The notes beneath the pieces are model-generated. The model saw only the letters and a list, made by a program, of their open reading frames with translations, ran no database searches and was not told where the DNA came from. Made by a program: the position numbers and the translations under genes. Positions 25,439 to 34,380 of a DNA stretch of 64,000 nt are shown here, in pieces; position 1 is the first letter of the stretch; each line of letters starts with the position of its first letter. Where the stretch lies: the NCBI GenBank assembly GCA_033851265.1, contig JAWWOW010000005.1:124001-188000 (forward strand), written 5' to 3'. This stretch comes from JAWWOW01 sp033851265. GTDB lineage: Bacteria; Actinomycetota; Actinomycetes; JAWWOW01.

Positions 25439-26764
25439 CTAGGGCCGGCCGAGTGCGCGGTAGGTCCAGCCGGCAGCGCGCCAGCGTTCCGCGTCTAGTG
25501 CGTTGCGGCCGTCGACGATGCGCTTGTGTCGGACGACGTCGCTGAGATGACTCGGGTCCATCTCGGTGAACTCATGCCACTCGGTGAGATGCAGGACAGC
25601 GTCGGCGTCACGCGCTGCCTCGGCGGCAGACTCGGCGTAGTTGAGCCTCGGGTAGTCCCGCCGCGCGTTGTGCAACGCGGCCGGGTCGTAGACCGTGACC
25701 GTGGCGCCTTGCAGCCGGATCGCATCGGCGACGTCGAGCGCGGGCGAGTCACGGATGTCGTCGGAGTTCGGCTTGAACGCTGCGCCGAGCACCGCAATGC
25801 GATGGTCCACGAAACTGCCGTCGACCAGCTCACGAGCGAGGTCGACCATGCGCACTCGCCGCCGCCCGTTGATGGCGTCCACCTCGCGCAGGAACGACAG
25901 CGCCTGATCGACACCGAGCTCGCCCGCACGGGCCATGAATGCGCGGATGTCCTTGGGCAGGCAACCACCCCCGAAGCCGAGCCCCGGGTGCAGGAAACGT
26001 CGTCCGATCCGTGAGTCATGGCCAAGCGCCTCGGCCAATGCGGTGACGTCACCACTCACGGCTTCGCACACCTCTGCCATCGCGTTGATGAAGGAGATCT
26101 TGGTGGCGAGAAACGCGTTGGCGGCCACCTTCACCAGTTCTGCCGTCGCGTAGTCCGTGACGATGACGGGCACGCCATCGCTGATGATCGGGGCGTAGAC
26201 CTCGCGCAAGATCTCCTCGCCGCGTCCGCCCTCCTCGTGTACGCCGAAGACCAGCCGGTCGGGATGAAGGGTGTCCTCGACGGCGTACCCCTCGCGAAGG
26301 AACTCCGGGTTCCAGGCCAGCTCAACGGCTTCACCTGCTGGAGACAACTGAGTGAGTTCGCGGGCGATCCTCGCGGCCGTGCCGGACGGGACCGTGGACT
26401 TGCCGACGACGAGGCACTCTCGTTGCAACCGCGGACCGAGCGCGTTGACGACGCTGTTGACCTGGGTGAGGTCGGCGGCGTACTCGCCGCGCTTCTGTGG
26501 CGTGCCGGCACACATGAAGTGCACGTCGCCGAACTCAGCGATCTCGTCGTAGGACGTCGTGAAGCGAACGTTTCCAGCATCGACATTCTTGCGCAGCAAC
26601 TCATCAAGGCCAGGTTCGAAGAAGGGCACCTCACCCGCGTTGAGCTTGTCGATCTTCGCTTGATCGACGTCGAGGCCGAGCACGTCGAAGCCGAGTTCGG
26701 CCATGCAGACTGCATGGGTTGCGCCGAGGTATCCAGTACCCAGAACGCTGAGACGAGGCGGCAC
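25439..26764 (-). CDS. UDP-glucose 6-dehydrogenase
   Basis: 441 residues. NAD site VLGTGYLGATHAVCMAELG at the N-terminus, catalytic Cys about residue 268 in GFGGGCLPKD, and the C-terminal domain with VLGAAFKPNSDDIRDSPAL. This signature is typical of Ugd enzymes that make UDP-glucuronate, in contrast to the WecC/WbpA-type enzyme at 5880. UDP-glucuronate could feed a teichuronic-type polymer. Its 3' end faces the SpoIID-like gene, 24 bases away, and it is 14 bases downstream of the LCP gene on the same strand. Confidence 0.95.
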   Translation of the reverse strand: MPPRLSVLGTGYLGATHAVCMAELGFDVLGLDVDQAKIDKLNAGEVPFFEPGLDELLRKNVDAGNVRFTTSYDEIAEFGDVHFMCAGTPQKRGEYAADLTQVNSVVNALGPRLQRECLVVGKSTVPSGTAARIARELTQLSPAGEAVELAWNPEFLREGYAVEDTLHPDRLVFGVHEEGGRGEEILREVYAPIISDGVPVIVTDYATAELVKVAANAFLATKISFINAMAEVCEAVSGDVTALAEALGHDSRIGRRFLHPGLGFGGGCLPKDIRAFMARAGELGVDQALSFLREVDAINGRRRVRMVDLARELVDGSFVDHRIAVLGAAFKPNSDDIRDSPALDVADAIRLQGATVTVYDPAALHNARRDYPRLNYAESAAEAARDADAVLHLTEWHEFTEMDPSHLSDVVRHKRIVDGRNALDAERWRAAGWTYRALGRP

Positions 26765-26778
26765 AGTTGATCAGGCTA

Positions 26779-28176
26779 CTAAGAACACGGGTTGTCGGCG
26801 GCTGTTCGCGTCTGCACGCGCGAGGGTGACGCACTGGGCTTTGGCTTCACCGTCACGCGAACGGCGCCCTTGTAGTTGGAGCCGACAACCAGCTCGATCT
26901 GTCGGCCCAGCGATGTGACTTGTTGCAACTGGGCACCGGGCACTGCTGCTGCCAGCGTCTTCGCTGAATCGGCGCGGCTTGGTCCATAGCGGACCAGCGT
27001 TGTCTTCGTGCTCGTGCCGCGGCTGGTCGGCGGACCGATGATGTTGAAGCCAACCGCGCCCAGGTCGTTGGCCGCACGCCGCCCGAGCCCAGTGGTTCCG
27101 GTGCCGTTGTAGACGTGCAGCGAAATGCTGCTCGGCGCGACTGTCACTGTGTTCGCTGTGCTCGCGGGTCCATCCACCGGAAGGTCCCGCTTGATGGTGT
27201 CGAAGAGCTGGGGGGCGAGGACCGGGTCCCACGTGACGGTGGACCCGAGCCCTGGATGGTGCGAGGTCGGCGCTAGCGGGACGGTCATGAGGGTGACGTG
27301 CTTCGGGTCGACGTGACGCAGTTTCTGCGCAAGCGTGAACAGGTCGTTGCGCGACAGCTGCTTGTCGACCTTTACCGCCTTGATGGCCGCATTGATGAAC
27401 CCGTTGAGCTTGTCGGGGCGCAACAACATCCCGGTGCGCGTGGCTTGTGAGATCAGGGAGCCGATCAACGCCTGCTGGCGTTTGATGCGACCCAGGTCGC
27501 TCCCGCCGGTGAGTCCGTGTCGAATCCGGGCATAGGCGACCGCCGTGACACCACCGACGTGGTGTCGGCCAGCTGCAAGACGGAGGCCGCTGTCACGGTC
27601 GTTGACCGACGTCGGCACGCAGACGTCGACACCACCGACCGCGTTGACCATATTCGCAAGACCGAGCACGTTGATCTGGACGTAGTGGTTGATGGTGAGT
27701 CCGGTGTTGGTCTCGATTGTGCGGATCGCAAGGGATGCGCCGCCGAATGAGAACGAAGCGTTGAGCTTGTTGTGCTGACTCGAGTGTCGGTGGCCCTGGG
27801 CGTCGGTGTACGCCGGGATCGTGACGTAGGAGTCGCGCGGAAAGCTGACCAGCACGGCCTTGTCGCGCTTTTTCGAGACGTGCACCAGGATCATCGTGTC
27901 TGAGCGCGCACCGGACGCGAGGCGACCGGCGCCGAGGTTGAACTCGTTGATCTGCCGCTTGGTGAGACCCTCCGCGGAGTCGGTGCCGACGAGCAGGTAG
28001 TTGACCGCGCCACCGGATGACTTGCCCGTGTAGTTGTTGCCGAAGACGTCGATCCGGTTCAGCGCGGAGTCGTAGTGCAGCAGCAAGCCGTAGGCACCGG
28101 ACGTCCCGAGGAAGACAAACGCGGAGATGACGACCGCGACCACCTTGAAGGCGCGCGACCACCACCGTTCCGGCAT
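26779..28176 (-). CDS. LCP family phosphotransferase with LytR_C domain
   Basis: 465 residues. One N-terminal membrane helix (VVAVVISAFVFLGTSGAYGLLL), an LCP domain at about 70-235 with LVGTDSAEG, SDTMILVHVSKK, VSFPRDSYVTIP, NKLNASFSFGG and YARIRHGLTGGSDLGRIKRQQ (the conserved Arg/Asp sets that bind the polyprenyl pyrophosphate glycan), and a LytR_C domain at about 350-425. Such enzymes attach secondary polymers to peptidoglycan or arabinogalactan outside the membrane. C-terminus is Pro/Ser/Lys rich. Divergent from a GT2 gene (53-base gap). Confidence 0.93.
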   Translation of the reverse strand: MPERWWSRAFKVVAVVISAFVFLGTSGAYGLLLHYDSALNRIDVFGNNYTGKSSGGAVNYLLVGTDSAEGLTKRQINEFNLGAGRLASGARSDTMILVHVSKKRDKAVLVSFPRDSYVTIPAYTDAQGHRHSSQHNKLNASFSFGGASLAIRTIETNTGLTINHYVQINVLGLANMVNAVGGVDVCVPTSVNDRDSGLRLAAGRHHVGGVTAVAYARIRHGLTGGSDLGRIKRQQALIGSLISQATRTGMLLRPDKLNGFINAAIKAVKVDKQLSRNDLFTLAQKLRHVDPKHVTLMTVPLAPTSHHPGLGSTVTWDPVLAPQLFDTIKRDLPVDGPASTANTVTVAPSSISLHVYNGTGTTGLGRRAANDLGAVGFNIIGPPTSRGTSTKTTLVRYGPSRADSAKTLAAAVPGAQLQQVTSLGRQIELVVGSNYKGAVRVTVKPKPSASPSRVQTRTAADNPCS

Positions 28177-28229
28177 TACCCCTCCTTGGATTCGGCTTCG
28201 ATGCTAACCGTCGACTACGGTGCGCACAC

Positions 28230-29192
28230 ATGACCGACGCGCAGCCGGTATCCCTCGTGATGGCGGTTCTCAACGAGGAACGGCACCTGCGCGCGGCCGT
28301 TGAAGCCGCCCTGGGGCAGGACTTTCCCGCCGAGCTGGAACTCGTCATCGCGCTGGGACCGTCGCGCGACGCCACCGATGAGATCGCGGAAAAGCTCGCC
28401 GCCGACGACCCCCGGATCCGGCTCGTCCGCAATCCGACCGGGCTCACACCTGCCGGGCTCAATCTCGCGGTTGCCGAAGCGAAGTATCCGATCGTGGCCC
28501 GCGTCGACGGCCATGCCCTGTTGCCGGAGGGCTATCTAAGAACCGCTGTCGAGGTTCTCCAGCGCACCGGCGCCGACAACGTCGGCGGCATGATGTGGGC
28601 AGAGGGTGTGTCGACGTACGAGCAGGCCGTTGCCTGTGCGATGACGAGTCCGCTCGGCAACGGCCCGGCGGCGTTCCACTCCGGCGGCACCGAAGGTCCG
28701 ACCGACACGGTCTATCTCGGGGTGTTCCGCCGCGACACGTTGTTGCGACTCGGTGGCTACGACGAGTCGTTCGTGCGCGCTCAGGACTGGGAGCTCAACT
28801 ACCGCATCCGGCAGGACGGTGGCGTCGTCTATTTCTCGCCGGAGTTGCGCGTCACCTACCGACCGCGCGCCACGGTGCGCGCGCTTGCCAAGCAGTACTT
28901 CAACTACGGCCGGTGGCGCGGCACCCTGATCCGTCGGTATCCGGAATCGGCAAATGTGCGTTACCTCGCACCCCCGCTGGCGCTGGTGTCGATCGCGGCC
29001 GGTGCCGTCGTTGCTGCTACCGGCAGACGTTGGGGCCTGCTTCCGGCTGCGGGGTACGCCGCGACGATCGTGGTCGGGTCGCTGGTGACGGGTCGGGGAC
29101 TGCCACCCGCCGGGTTGATCCGGTTGCCCGGCGTCTACGCGACGATGCACGGAGCGTGGGCGGCGGGATTCCTCACCGGTCGCCGTCGATAA
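28230..29192 (+). CDS. Glycosyltransferase family 2 (ExoA-like)
   Basis: 320 residues, GT-A fold. VSLVMAVLNEERHLRAAVEA at the start, RVDGHALLPEGYL with the metal-binding Asp region near residue 93, YLGVFRRDTLLRLGGYDESF and QDWELNYRIRQDGG as acceptor motifs. The C-terminal 75 residues are hydrophobic with two or three membrane helices, as in ExoA-type succinoglycan transferases. Its last 20 bases overlap the convergent ispD gene. Confidence 0.88.
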   Translation: MTDAQPVSLVMAVLNEERHLRAAVEAALGQDFPAELELVIALGPSRDATDEIAEKLAADDPRIRLVRNPTGLTPAGLNLAVAEAKYPIVARVDGHALLPEGYLRTAVEVLQRTGADNVGGMMWAEGVSTYEQAVACAMTSPLGNGPAAFHSGGTEGPTDTVYLGVFRRDTLLRLGGYDESFVRAQDWELNYRIRQDGGVVYFSPELRVTYRPRATVRALAKQYFNYGRWRGTLIRRYPESANVRYLAPPLALVSIAAGAVVAATGRRWGLLPAAGYAATIVVGSLVTGRGLPPAGLIRLPGVYATMHGAWAAGFLTGRRR

Positions 29193-29865
29193 GCGCTTCA
29201 CCAAGCAGAAGATCGACCGGGTGCGTCACCTTCACGTTGCGCTCGTCGCCCGCAACGACGTGAATCGGTGTGTCCGGCAGGTAGCGCAGCACGACGCCAC
29301 TGTCATCGGTCGCTGCAAAATCCGGGTCGGCCGCCGCGGCGGCGTAGGCCTTGCGGATCGTCGACAACCGGAACCCTTGGGGAGTCTGGGCGTACCGCAA
29401 ACGTGAGCGATCGGGGCTGGCGAGGATGAGGTCACCATCCACCTCGATGACAGTGTCCGCGGCGGGGACAGCAACGCAGACGGCGTCGTAGGACGCCAAG
29501 GCCTCGACGCACTCAGTCACGATGCGCGCACTAACGAACGGTCGCGCCGCATCATGCAACAACACGTTGACGTCAGGGTCTTCGGCAGCCAATGCCGCCA
29601 GGGCAAGCCGTGACGAGTCGGCGCGGGTCGCGCCGCCATCGACAACCATCGAGAGTTTTGGATAGCGATCGCGCATCGCCTCGATCACGTCGGTATGCCC
29701 GGCCGCCATCACGACCACGATTTCGTCTACTGCGTCAACAGCATGCAACGACCTGATCGTGTGCTCGATCAGCGGTACGCCGGCAATCTCGACGAGCTGC
29801 TTCGGAGCGTCCCCGCCGATTCGCGTGCCCGTTCCGCCGGCGAGAACGACGGCAATGGTTCGCAC
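29173..29865 (-). CDS. ispD: 2-C-methyl-D-erythritol 4-phosphate cytidylyltransferase
   Basis: 230 residues, the normal size. VLAGGTGTRIGGDAPKQLVE is the CTP-binding loop, LLHDAARPFVSARIV the central motif, and ATDDSGVVLR the late motif. It makes CDP-methylerythritol in the MEP route to isoprenoids. Polyprenyl carriers for the surrounding glycan genes depend on that route, but co-location here may be chance. Usual partner ispF is not adjacent. The stop lies 20 bases inside the end of the convergent GT2 gene. Confidence 0.94.
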   Translation of the reverse strand: MRTIAVVLAGGTGTRIGGDAPKQLVEIAGVPLIEHTIRSLHAVDAVDEIVVVMAAGHTDVIEAMRDRYPKLSMVVDGGATRADSSRLALAALAAEDPDVNVLLHDAARPFVSARIVTECVEALASYDAVCVAVPAADTVIEVDGDLILASPDRSRLRYAQTPQGFRLSTIRKAYAAAAADPDFAATDDSGVVLRYLPDTPIHVVAGDERNVKVTHPVDLLLGEALIDGDR

Positions 29866-29911
29866 GCTCGGACACTACGGGGCGCGTTGCAAAGGGTCCA
29901 CGCACCGCGGA

Positions 29912-31351
29912 TCAGGCCGAGTCGCCACCCGGACGGTTAGCTGCGACGCAGGGGTCCTCGTCGGCAGTGGTGCCTCTGACGACGCCCGGGGATGCGGACG
30001 GCGCCGGCGAAGCTGACGACGACACCGTCACCGAATGCGCGCCGGTGTAGTTCGATCCGACGATGAGGTTGACCACGCGCACTAAGCCGTCATCGGCGAG
30101 CCGCGTTGAGCCGGGCACTGCCGCGGCGAGCGTTTCCGATGACTGCACCTTCGACGGGCCGAATCGAACGATCGTCTGGGTGTAGTTGTGATTGTCGGCA
30201 TCGCCAGTGCCGACCACGTCGAAGCCTGCCGCCCGAAGGTCGTCTGCTGCCTTCTTCGCAGCACCCTTGACGCCGGTGCCGTTGAGCACCTGGACGTGCA
30301 CGTTGGAAGCCGCTACGGAGAGCGCCGGTGCTTTCGTCGGAGTGGCCGTCGGAGCCGGCAGCGGGGCGCTGGCTTTGATCGACGCGTACAGCGCCGCTGC
30401 CGCGGGCTCGTCGATGAGCTCGACATCGACACCCCGGGGGTTGTTATAGCCGGCAAGGTGCTCGCGGCGATGCCCCGTGATCGGCAATGAGTAGAAGGTC
30501 ACGTTGCCGGGCTTGATGCTCTTGAAGCGGTCCGCCAGCTTGCGCAGGTCGTTCAACGACAGGTTGCCGGTAGTGATCGACTTGGTTGTCACGTCCAACA
30601 ACCGGAACAGCTTTGCCGGGTTGGCGAGCAGCCTCGTGCTGGTCGCCTCCTTGATGGCCGAACCGAGGAAGGCGTTCTGCCGCTGGATTCGACTGCCGCC
30701 GAGCGCCGAGCGTTCACGAACATAGGCGAGCGCGGTCTCGCCCTTGATCTTGTGCCGACCCTTGGTGATGTACAGCTTCGCCTTGTCGTCATTGACGTCT
30801 TGCGGCAGGCAGACCTCAACACCACCGAGTGCGTTACTGATCTTCACGAACCCCGGGAGCGACACGACGATGAAGTCGTCGATCTCGATGCCGGTCATCG
30901 CCTTGACCAACTTGATGGTGCATTCCGGGCCACCCAGGGCGTAGGCGACGTTGAACTTGTCTCGTCGTGGATCCGACGTTCCCGTCTTTCCATTCCACCG
31001 TCGGCAGGACGGGATGTCGACCAGCGCGTCGCGCGGGAAGCTGATCATTCGCGCGCTTTTACCGTCTCCCGGCAGATGCGCGAGGATCACCGTGTCGGAC
31101 AGGTCCTCGAAAAGCAGGCGGCCGTACTTCGCGGCGCCAGGAACTTGCCGGTTGTCCGAGCCGATGATCAGGTAGTTGACGGTCTTGCCGTGCTTCTTCT
31201 TCAGGACGTGGGGGTCGACCTTCTGATGGCCGATGTTGCCGTTGAGGTGTCGGTAGGCGAGGTAGCCGCCGGCTGTCGTCATGAACATCAAGGCCGACAC
31301 GACAACCGCCCCGATGCGCAGGGTGCGCACGCCGAGCCGTCGTTCGGACAC
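29912..31351 (-). CDS. LCP family phosphotransferase with LytR_C domain (second copy)
   Basis: 479 residues. N-terminal membrane helix (RIGAVVVSALMFMTTAGGYLAY), LCP domain with IGSDNRQ, LSDTVILAHLPGD, SFPRDALVDIP, KFNVAYALGG and YVRERSALGGSRIQRQNAF, then an Ala/Pro/Thr linker, LytR_C (VQVLNGTGVKGAAKKAADDL) and a Ser/Pro tail. Similar layout to the LCP gene at 26779 but clearly divergent, so probably a different polymer or acceptor. M. tuberculosis Rv3267 holds the equivalent place next to rmlD. The divergent membrane-protein gene starts 146 bases away. Confidence 0.93.
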   Translation of the reverse strand: MSERRLGVRTLRIGAVVVSALMFMTTAGGYLAYRHLNGNIGHQKVDPHVLKKKHGKTVNYLIIGSDNRQVPGAAKYGRLLFEDLSDTVILAHLPGDGKSARMISFPRDALVDIPSCRRWNGKTGTSDPRRDKFNVAYALGGPECTIKLVKAMTGIEIDDFIVVSLPGFVKISNALGGVEVCLPQDVNDDKAKLYITKGRHKIKGETALAYVRERSALGGSRIQRQNAFLGSAIKEATSTRLLANPAKLFRLLDVTTKSITTGNLSLNDLRKLADRFKSIKPGNVTFYSLPITGHRREHLAGYNNPRGVDVELIDEPAAAALYASIKASAPLPAPTATPTKAPALSVAASNVHVQVLNGTGVKGAAKKAADDLRAAGFDVVGTGDADNHNYTQTIVRFGPSKVQSSETLAAAVPGSTRLADDGLVRVVNLIVGSNYTGAHSVTVSSSASPAPSASPGVVRGTTADEDPCVAANRPGGDSA

Positions 31352-31379
31352 GAGACGGGCACCTGCCTGACAGTGAGAT

Positions 31380-31398
31380 CGGCGTGCTCGTCACGCCG
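31380..31398. promoter_or_regulatory. Hairpin in the divergent LCP/membrane-protein gap
   Basis: CGGCGTG, five bases, CACGCCG: a perfect seven-base-pair stem in the 146-base gap between two divergent genes. It is a candidate operator or leader hairpin for the LCP gene, 28 bases before its start. Confidence 0.3.
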
Positions 31399-31497
31399 CG
31401 AGATGATTGGGGACCTTAGTCAAACGTACGACGTAGGAGATCTGGTTCCTCTTGCGCTCGCTCCCGCGGCTACCAGGCGCGGGTAGCCTCGCCGGTC

Positions 31498-33465
31498 GTG
31501 AGCTGGCGCGTGGTGACGACGGTTCCAGCACTCGCCCTGGCCGGCTGGTTGATCGCCTCGCTGCCGCTGCTCTTGGCCAACTCGCTGAACCCGCTTCCGA
31601 CGATCGTGCTGGCCGCGGCGGTCACGACGGCCTTGGTCGGCGTCGTGTGGCGGGCCCATCCAGGCAACCTGGGACATTCGTCGGTCGCGTTGGGACTCAC
31701 TGTCGCCATCGCTGGCGGGTTCGCTGCGCTTGCGTGGTCCAGTAGTTCAGATGATGTCGTCGTACGCCGCGATCCTGGTGTCTACGCGCAGACCGCCGAC
31801 TGGCTCTCTGACCACGGCTCGCTGCCCATTCCCGCGCACGCCGACGCGTTCGGCGATGTTGCCGGTCTGACATACAGCAGCCCAGGGTTCTACCAACAGG
31901 GAAACCCACCAGAGCTCACGCCGCAGTTCATGACGGGTACGGCACTCGCGATGACACCCGCTGGTTGGGCGAACGGCCTCCGCGGGATCACACACGCGAA
32001 CGCGATCATCGGTGCATTCGCGCTGCTCGCCGTCGCGGGACTCGCAGCGCGTCTCGTCGGTCCATGGGCGTCTCCCGTCGCAGCGATGACGCTCCTCTGC
32101 GTGTATCCAGTGCTCCATCAGGCGCAGTCGGCGTACAGCGAACCCGCTGCGCAACTCCTGATGTTCGGCGGGTTGTCCCTATTGGTCGACGCTCGACAGG
32201 CCGTCGCGCGTGCCGCAACTCGGCTGCACGCCGTCGCTGGTCTTCTCCTCGGCTTGGTGACCCTTGTGCGCATCGACGCACTCATCGACTTGGTCCCGAT
32301 GATCGCGGTGATCGGCGTCATCGCACTCACGGGACGCCGTGAGCATGCTCTCGCGATCGCCAACGGGGTGTTCCTCGGGATAGCGCTTGGTTTGCTCGAC
32401 GGAATCCGGCTAACGCGCCCCTACCTCAACTCACTCAGCGGTGAGTTGTCCGCAATAGCGGCCGCGGCGGTCCTCGTAGCCGTCGTGGTTGCGCTTGCTG
32501 CCTGGCAGCGCGCACGAATCGTCCGATGGAAACCGCGATGGGTGGCATCGCGTTGGCCCGAGGTCGCCGGCGGATCGATCGTGCTCCTGGCCGCCGCGGC
32601 CTACTTCATCCGGCCGCTCGTCGAACAGCCGCGCTTCAAGCCGGGCGAACCGATCGCGGAGCAGATCACCAACCTGCAGGCCGATCTCGGGTTGGCGAAC
32701 GACGGGCCGCGGACCTATGTCGAGCACAGCATGCACTGGCTCACGTGGTGGCTGGGTGCGCCCGGAGTTGTCGTCGCTGTTATTGGTCTCGCCCTGCTCG
32801 CACGTCGTGTTCTGCGCACTGGTGACGACCCGTGGTTGCCGCTGCTGCTGGTGTTGCTCGGTACGACGGCGGTCGTGCTGGCGCGGCCTTCGATCACTCC
32901 CGACCATCCGTGGGCGGACCGCAGGTTCGTACCCGTGGTGTTCCCAGGGTTGGTCGTCGTTGCGACGTGGGTGATCTTCGCGGCGATGCAACGCGCACGC
33001 AGACGCACTCACGCAGTCGTCGCGGGAGTCGTCGGACTAGCCGCGTTGCTCGTCGCACCACTCGTTGCATCGGCGCCGTTGTGGGGGCACTCGACGGAGC
33101 GTGGCGAGATCGGACTCGTCGAGCGAACATGTGCGGCCCTGCCCGAGCGGGCGGCGATCATCGTCGCAGGCACACGTGGTGCAAACGAGCTACCGCAGGT
33201 GCTCCGCGCCGGGTGCAACGTGCCGGTTGCCATCGCGTCAGTCGGGCAGCCGCAAGCAGTCACGGCGGCCGCGCGCCGCGCGCGTGACAATGGGTTCACC
33301 CCTGTTGTCGTCGCCGAGACGGAAGGCGAGGCAGCGGTCGCAAGCGGCAGTAAGCCTCGTCGGGTCGTGGCACTGAACACACGCGAGGATGCCAAGACGC
33401 TCACCAAACGACCAACGAGGACGTCATATCTCCGCTTCGAGCTGTGGTTCGCGGAGCCGCACTGA
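31498..33465 (+). CDS. Polytopic membrane protein, GT-C-like
   Basis: 655 residues with about a dozen hydrophobic helices. After the second or third helix an extracytoplasmic loop has DDVVVRRDPGVYAQTADWL (around residue 90), resembling the acidic first-loop motif of GT-C glycosyltransferases that use polyprenyl-phosphate sugars. A further extracytoplasmic C-terminal part follows the last helix. No close family recognised. GTG 31498 gives a short N-terminus before helix one. It is followed by rmlD within 25 bases and lies among glycan genes, so a role in outer-surface sugar transfer is a reasonable inference. Confidence 0.75.
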   Translation: MSWRVVTTVPALALAGWLIASLPLLLANSLNPLPTIVLAAAVTTALVGVVWRAHPGNLGHSSVALGLTVAIAGGFAALAWSSSSDDVVVRRDPGVYAQTADWLSDHGSLPIPAHADAFGDVAGLTYSSPGFYQQGNPPELTPQFMTGTALAMTPAGWANGLRGITHANAIIGAFALLAVAGLAARLVGPWASPVAAMTLLCVYPVLHQAQSAYSEPAAQLLMFGGLSLLVDARQAVARAATRLHAVAGLLLGLVTLVRIDALIDLVPMIAVIGVIALTGRREHALAIANGVFLGIALGLLDGIRLTRPYLNSLSGELSAIAAAAVLVAVVVALAAWQRARIVRWKPRWVASRWPEVAGGSIVLLAAAAYFIRPLVEQPRFKPGEPIAEQITNLQADLGLANDGPRTYVEHSMHWLTWWLGAPGVVVAVIGLALLARRVLRTGDDPWLPLLLVLLGTTAVVLARPSITPDHPWADRRFVPVVFPGLVVVATWVIFAAMQRARRRTHAVVAGVVGLAALLVAPLVASAPLWGHSTERGEIGLVERTCAALPERAAIIVAGTRGANELPQVLRAGCNVPVAIASVGQPQAVTAAARRARDNGFTPVVVAETEGEAAVASGSKPRRVVALNTREDAKTLTKRPTRTSYLRFELWFAEPH

Positions 33466-33490
33466 CGATCGGTCCTGCAACACTGGCGCG

Positions 33491-34351
33491 ATGCGTTTCC
33501 TCGTCACCGGTGCAGGCGGGCAGCTTGGTCGCGACGTCCTGCGTGTCATTGCAGACCGTGACGTCGTGGGCTTGACGCGCAGCGAGCTCGACGTGGCCGA
33601 TCCATCATCGGTCGCGACGGCTTTCGAGACGCATCGTCCGGACATCGTCATCAACACGGCCGCGTGGACCGACGTCGATGGCGCCGAAGAGGACGAGGCC
33701 GCCGCCGTTGCGATCAACCGCGACGGCCCGGCCAACCTTGCTGCGCACGCCGCGAGCACAGGCGCGATCCTCATCCACGTCTCCACGGACTATGTCTTCG
33801 ACGGAACTGCAACAATGCCGTATGACGAAGACACTCCGATCGCACCGCGATCCGCGTATGGCCGCTCAAAGGCGGCGGGCGAGCAGGTGCTCTTGGCGTC
33901 TGCCGCGACCGCGTATGTCGTGCGCACCGCGTGGTTGTACGGCGCAGGCGGGCGCAACTTCGTCCGCACCATGGCGACGTTGGCGCGCGGCAAACAGGAC
34001 GTTCGTGTCGTCGATGACCAGCGCGGCTCGCCAACGTGGACCTACGACCTGGCGACCGGTCTGGTCGCACTTGCGGACAGTCGCCCCGCGCCCGGGATCT
34101 ACCACGCAACGAGTTCCGGCGACACGACATGGTGCGGCTTTGCCCGGGCGATTTTTGCTGCGGTCGGAGCTGACAGCGATCGCGTGCAGCCGGTGACCAC
34201 CGCGGAGTACCCGCGACCGGCGCCGCGACCGGCGTACAGCGTGCTCGGCGATCGAAGGTGGCGCGCTGCCGGGTTGCCGCCATTGCCGAATTGGATGGAG
34301 GCCCTCGAGCGCGCGCTCGCTGCAGAGGGAGCGACGCTCACCGGTAGCTGA
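33491..34351 (+). CDS. rfbD: dTDP-4-dehydrorhamnose reductase
   Basis: 286 residues from ATG 33491 (the open frame further upstream overlaps the membrane-protein gene). Short-chain dehydrogenase fold: VTGAGGQLGRDVLRVI nucleotide site, INTAAWTDVDGAEED, STDYVFDGT, and YGRSKAAGEQ with the catalytic Tyr and Lys. It makes the final reduction to dTDP-L-rhamnose. RmlC is 17 kb away at 16155. M. tuberculosis rmlD (Rv3266c) is likewise next to an LCP gene. Confidence 0.94.
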   Translation: MRFLVTGAGGQLGRDVLRVIADRDVVGLTRSELDVADPSSVATAFETHRPDIVINTAAWTDVDGAEEDEAAAVAINRDGPANLAAHAASTGAILIHVSTDYVFDGTATMPYDEDTPIAPRSAYGRSKAAGEQVLLASAATAYVVRTAWLYGAGGRNFVRTMATLARGKQDVRVVDDQRGSPTWTYDLATGLVALADSRPAPGIYHATSSGDTTWCGFARAIFAAVGADSDRVQPVTTAEYPRPAPRPAYSVLGDRRWRAAGLPPLPNWMEALERALAAEGATLTGS

Positions 34352-34380
34352 ATCCCGTTCTGGCGTATTCTCACCAATCG

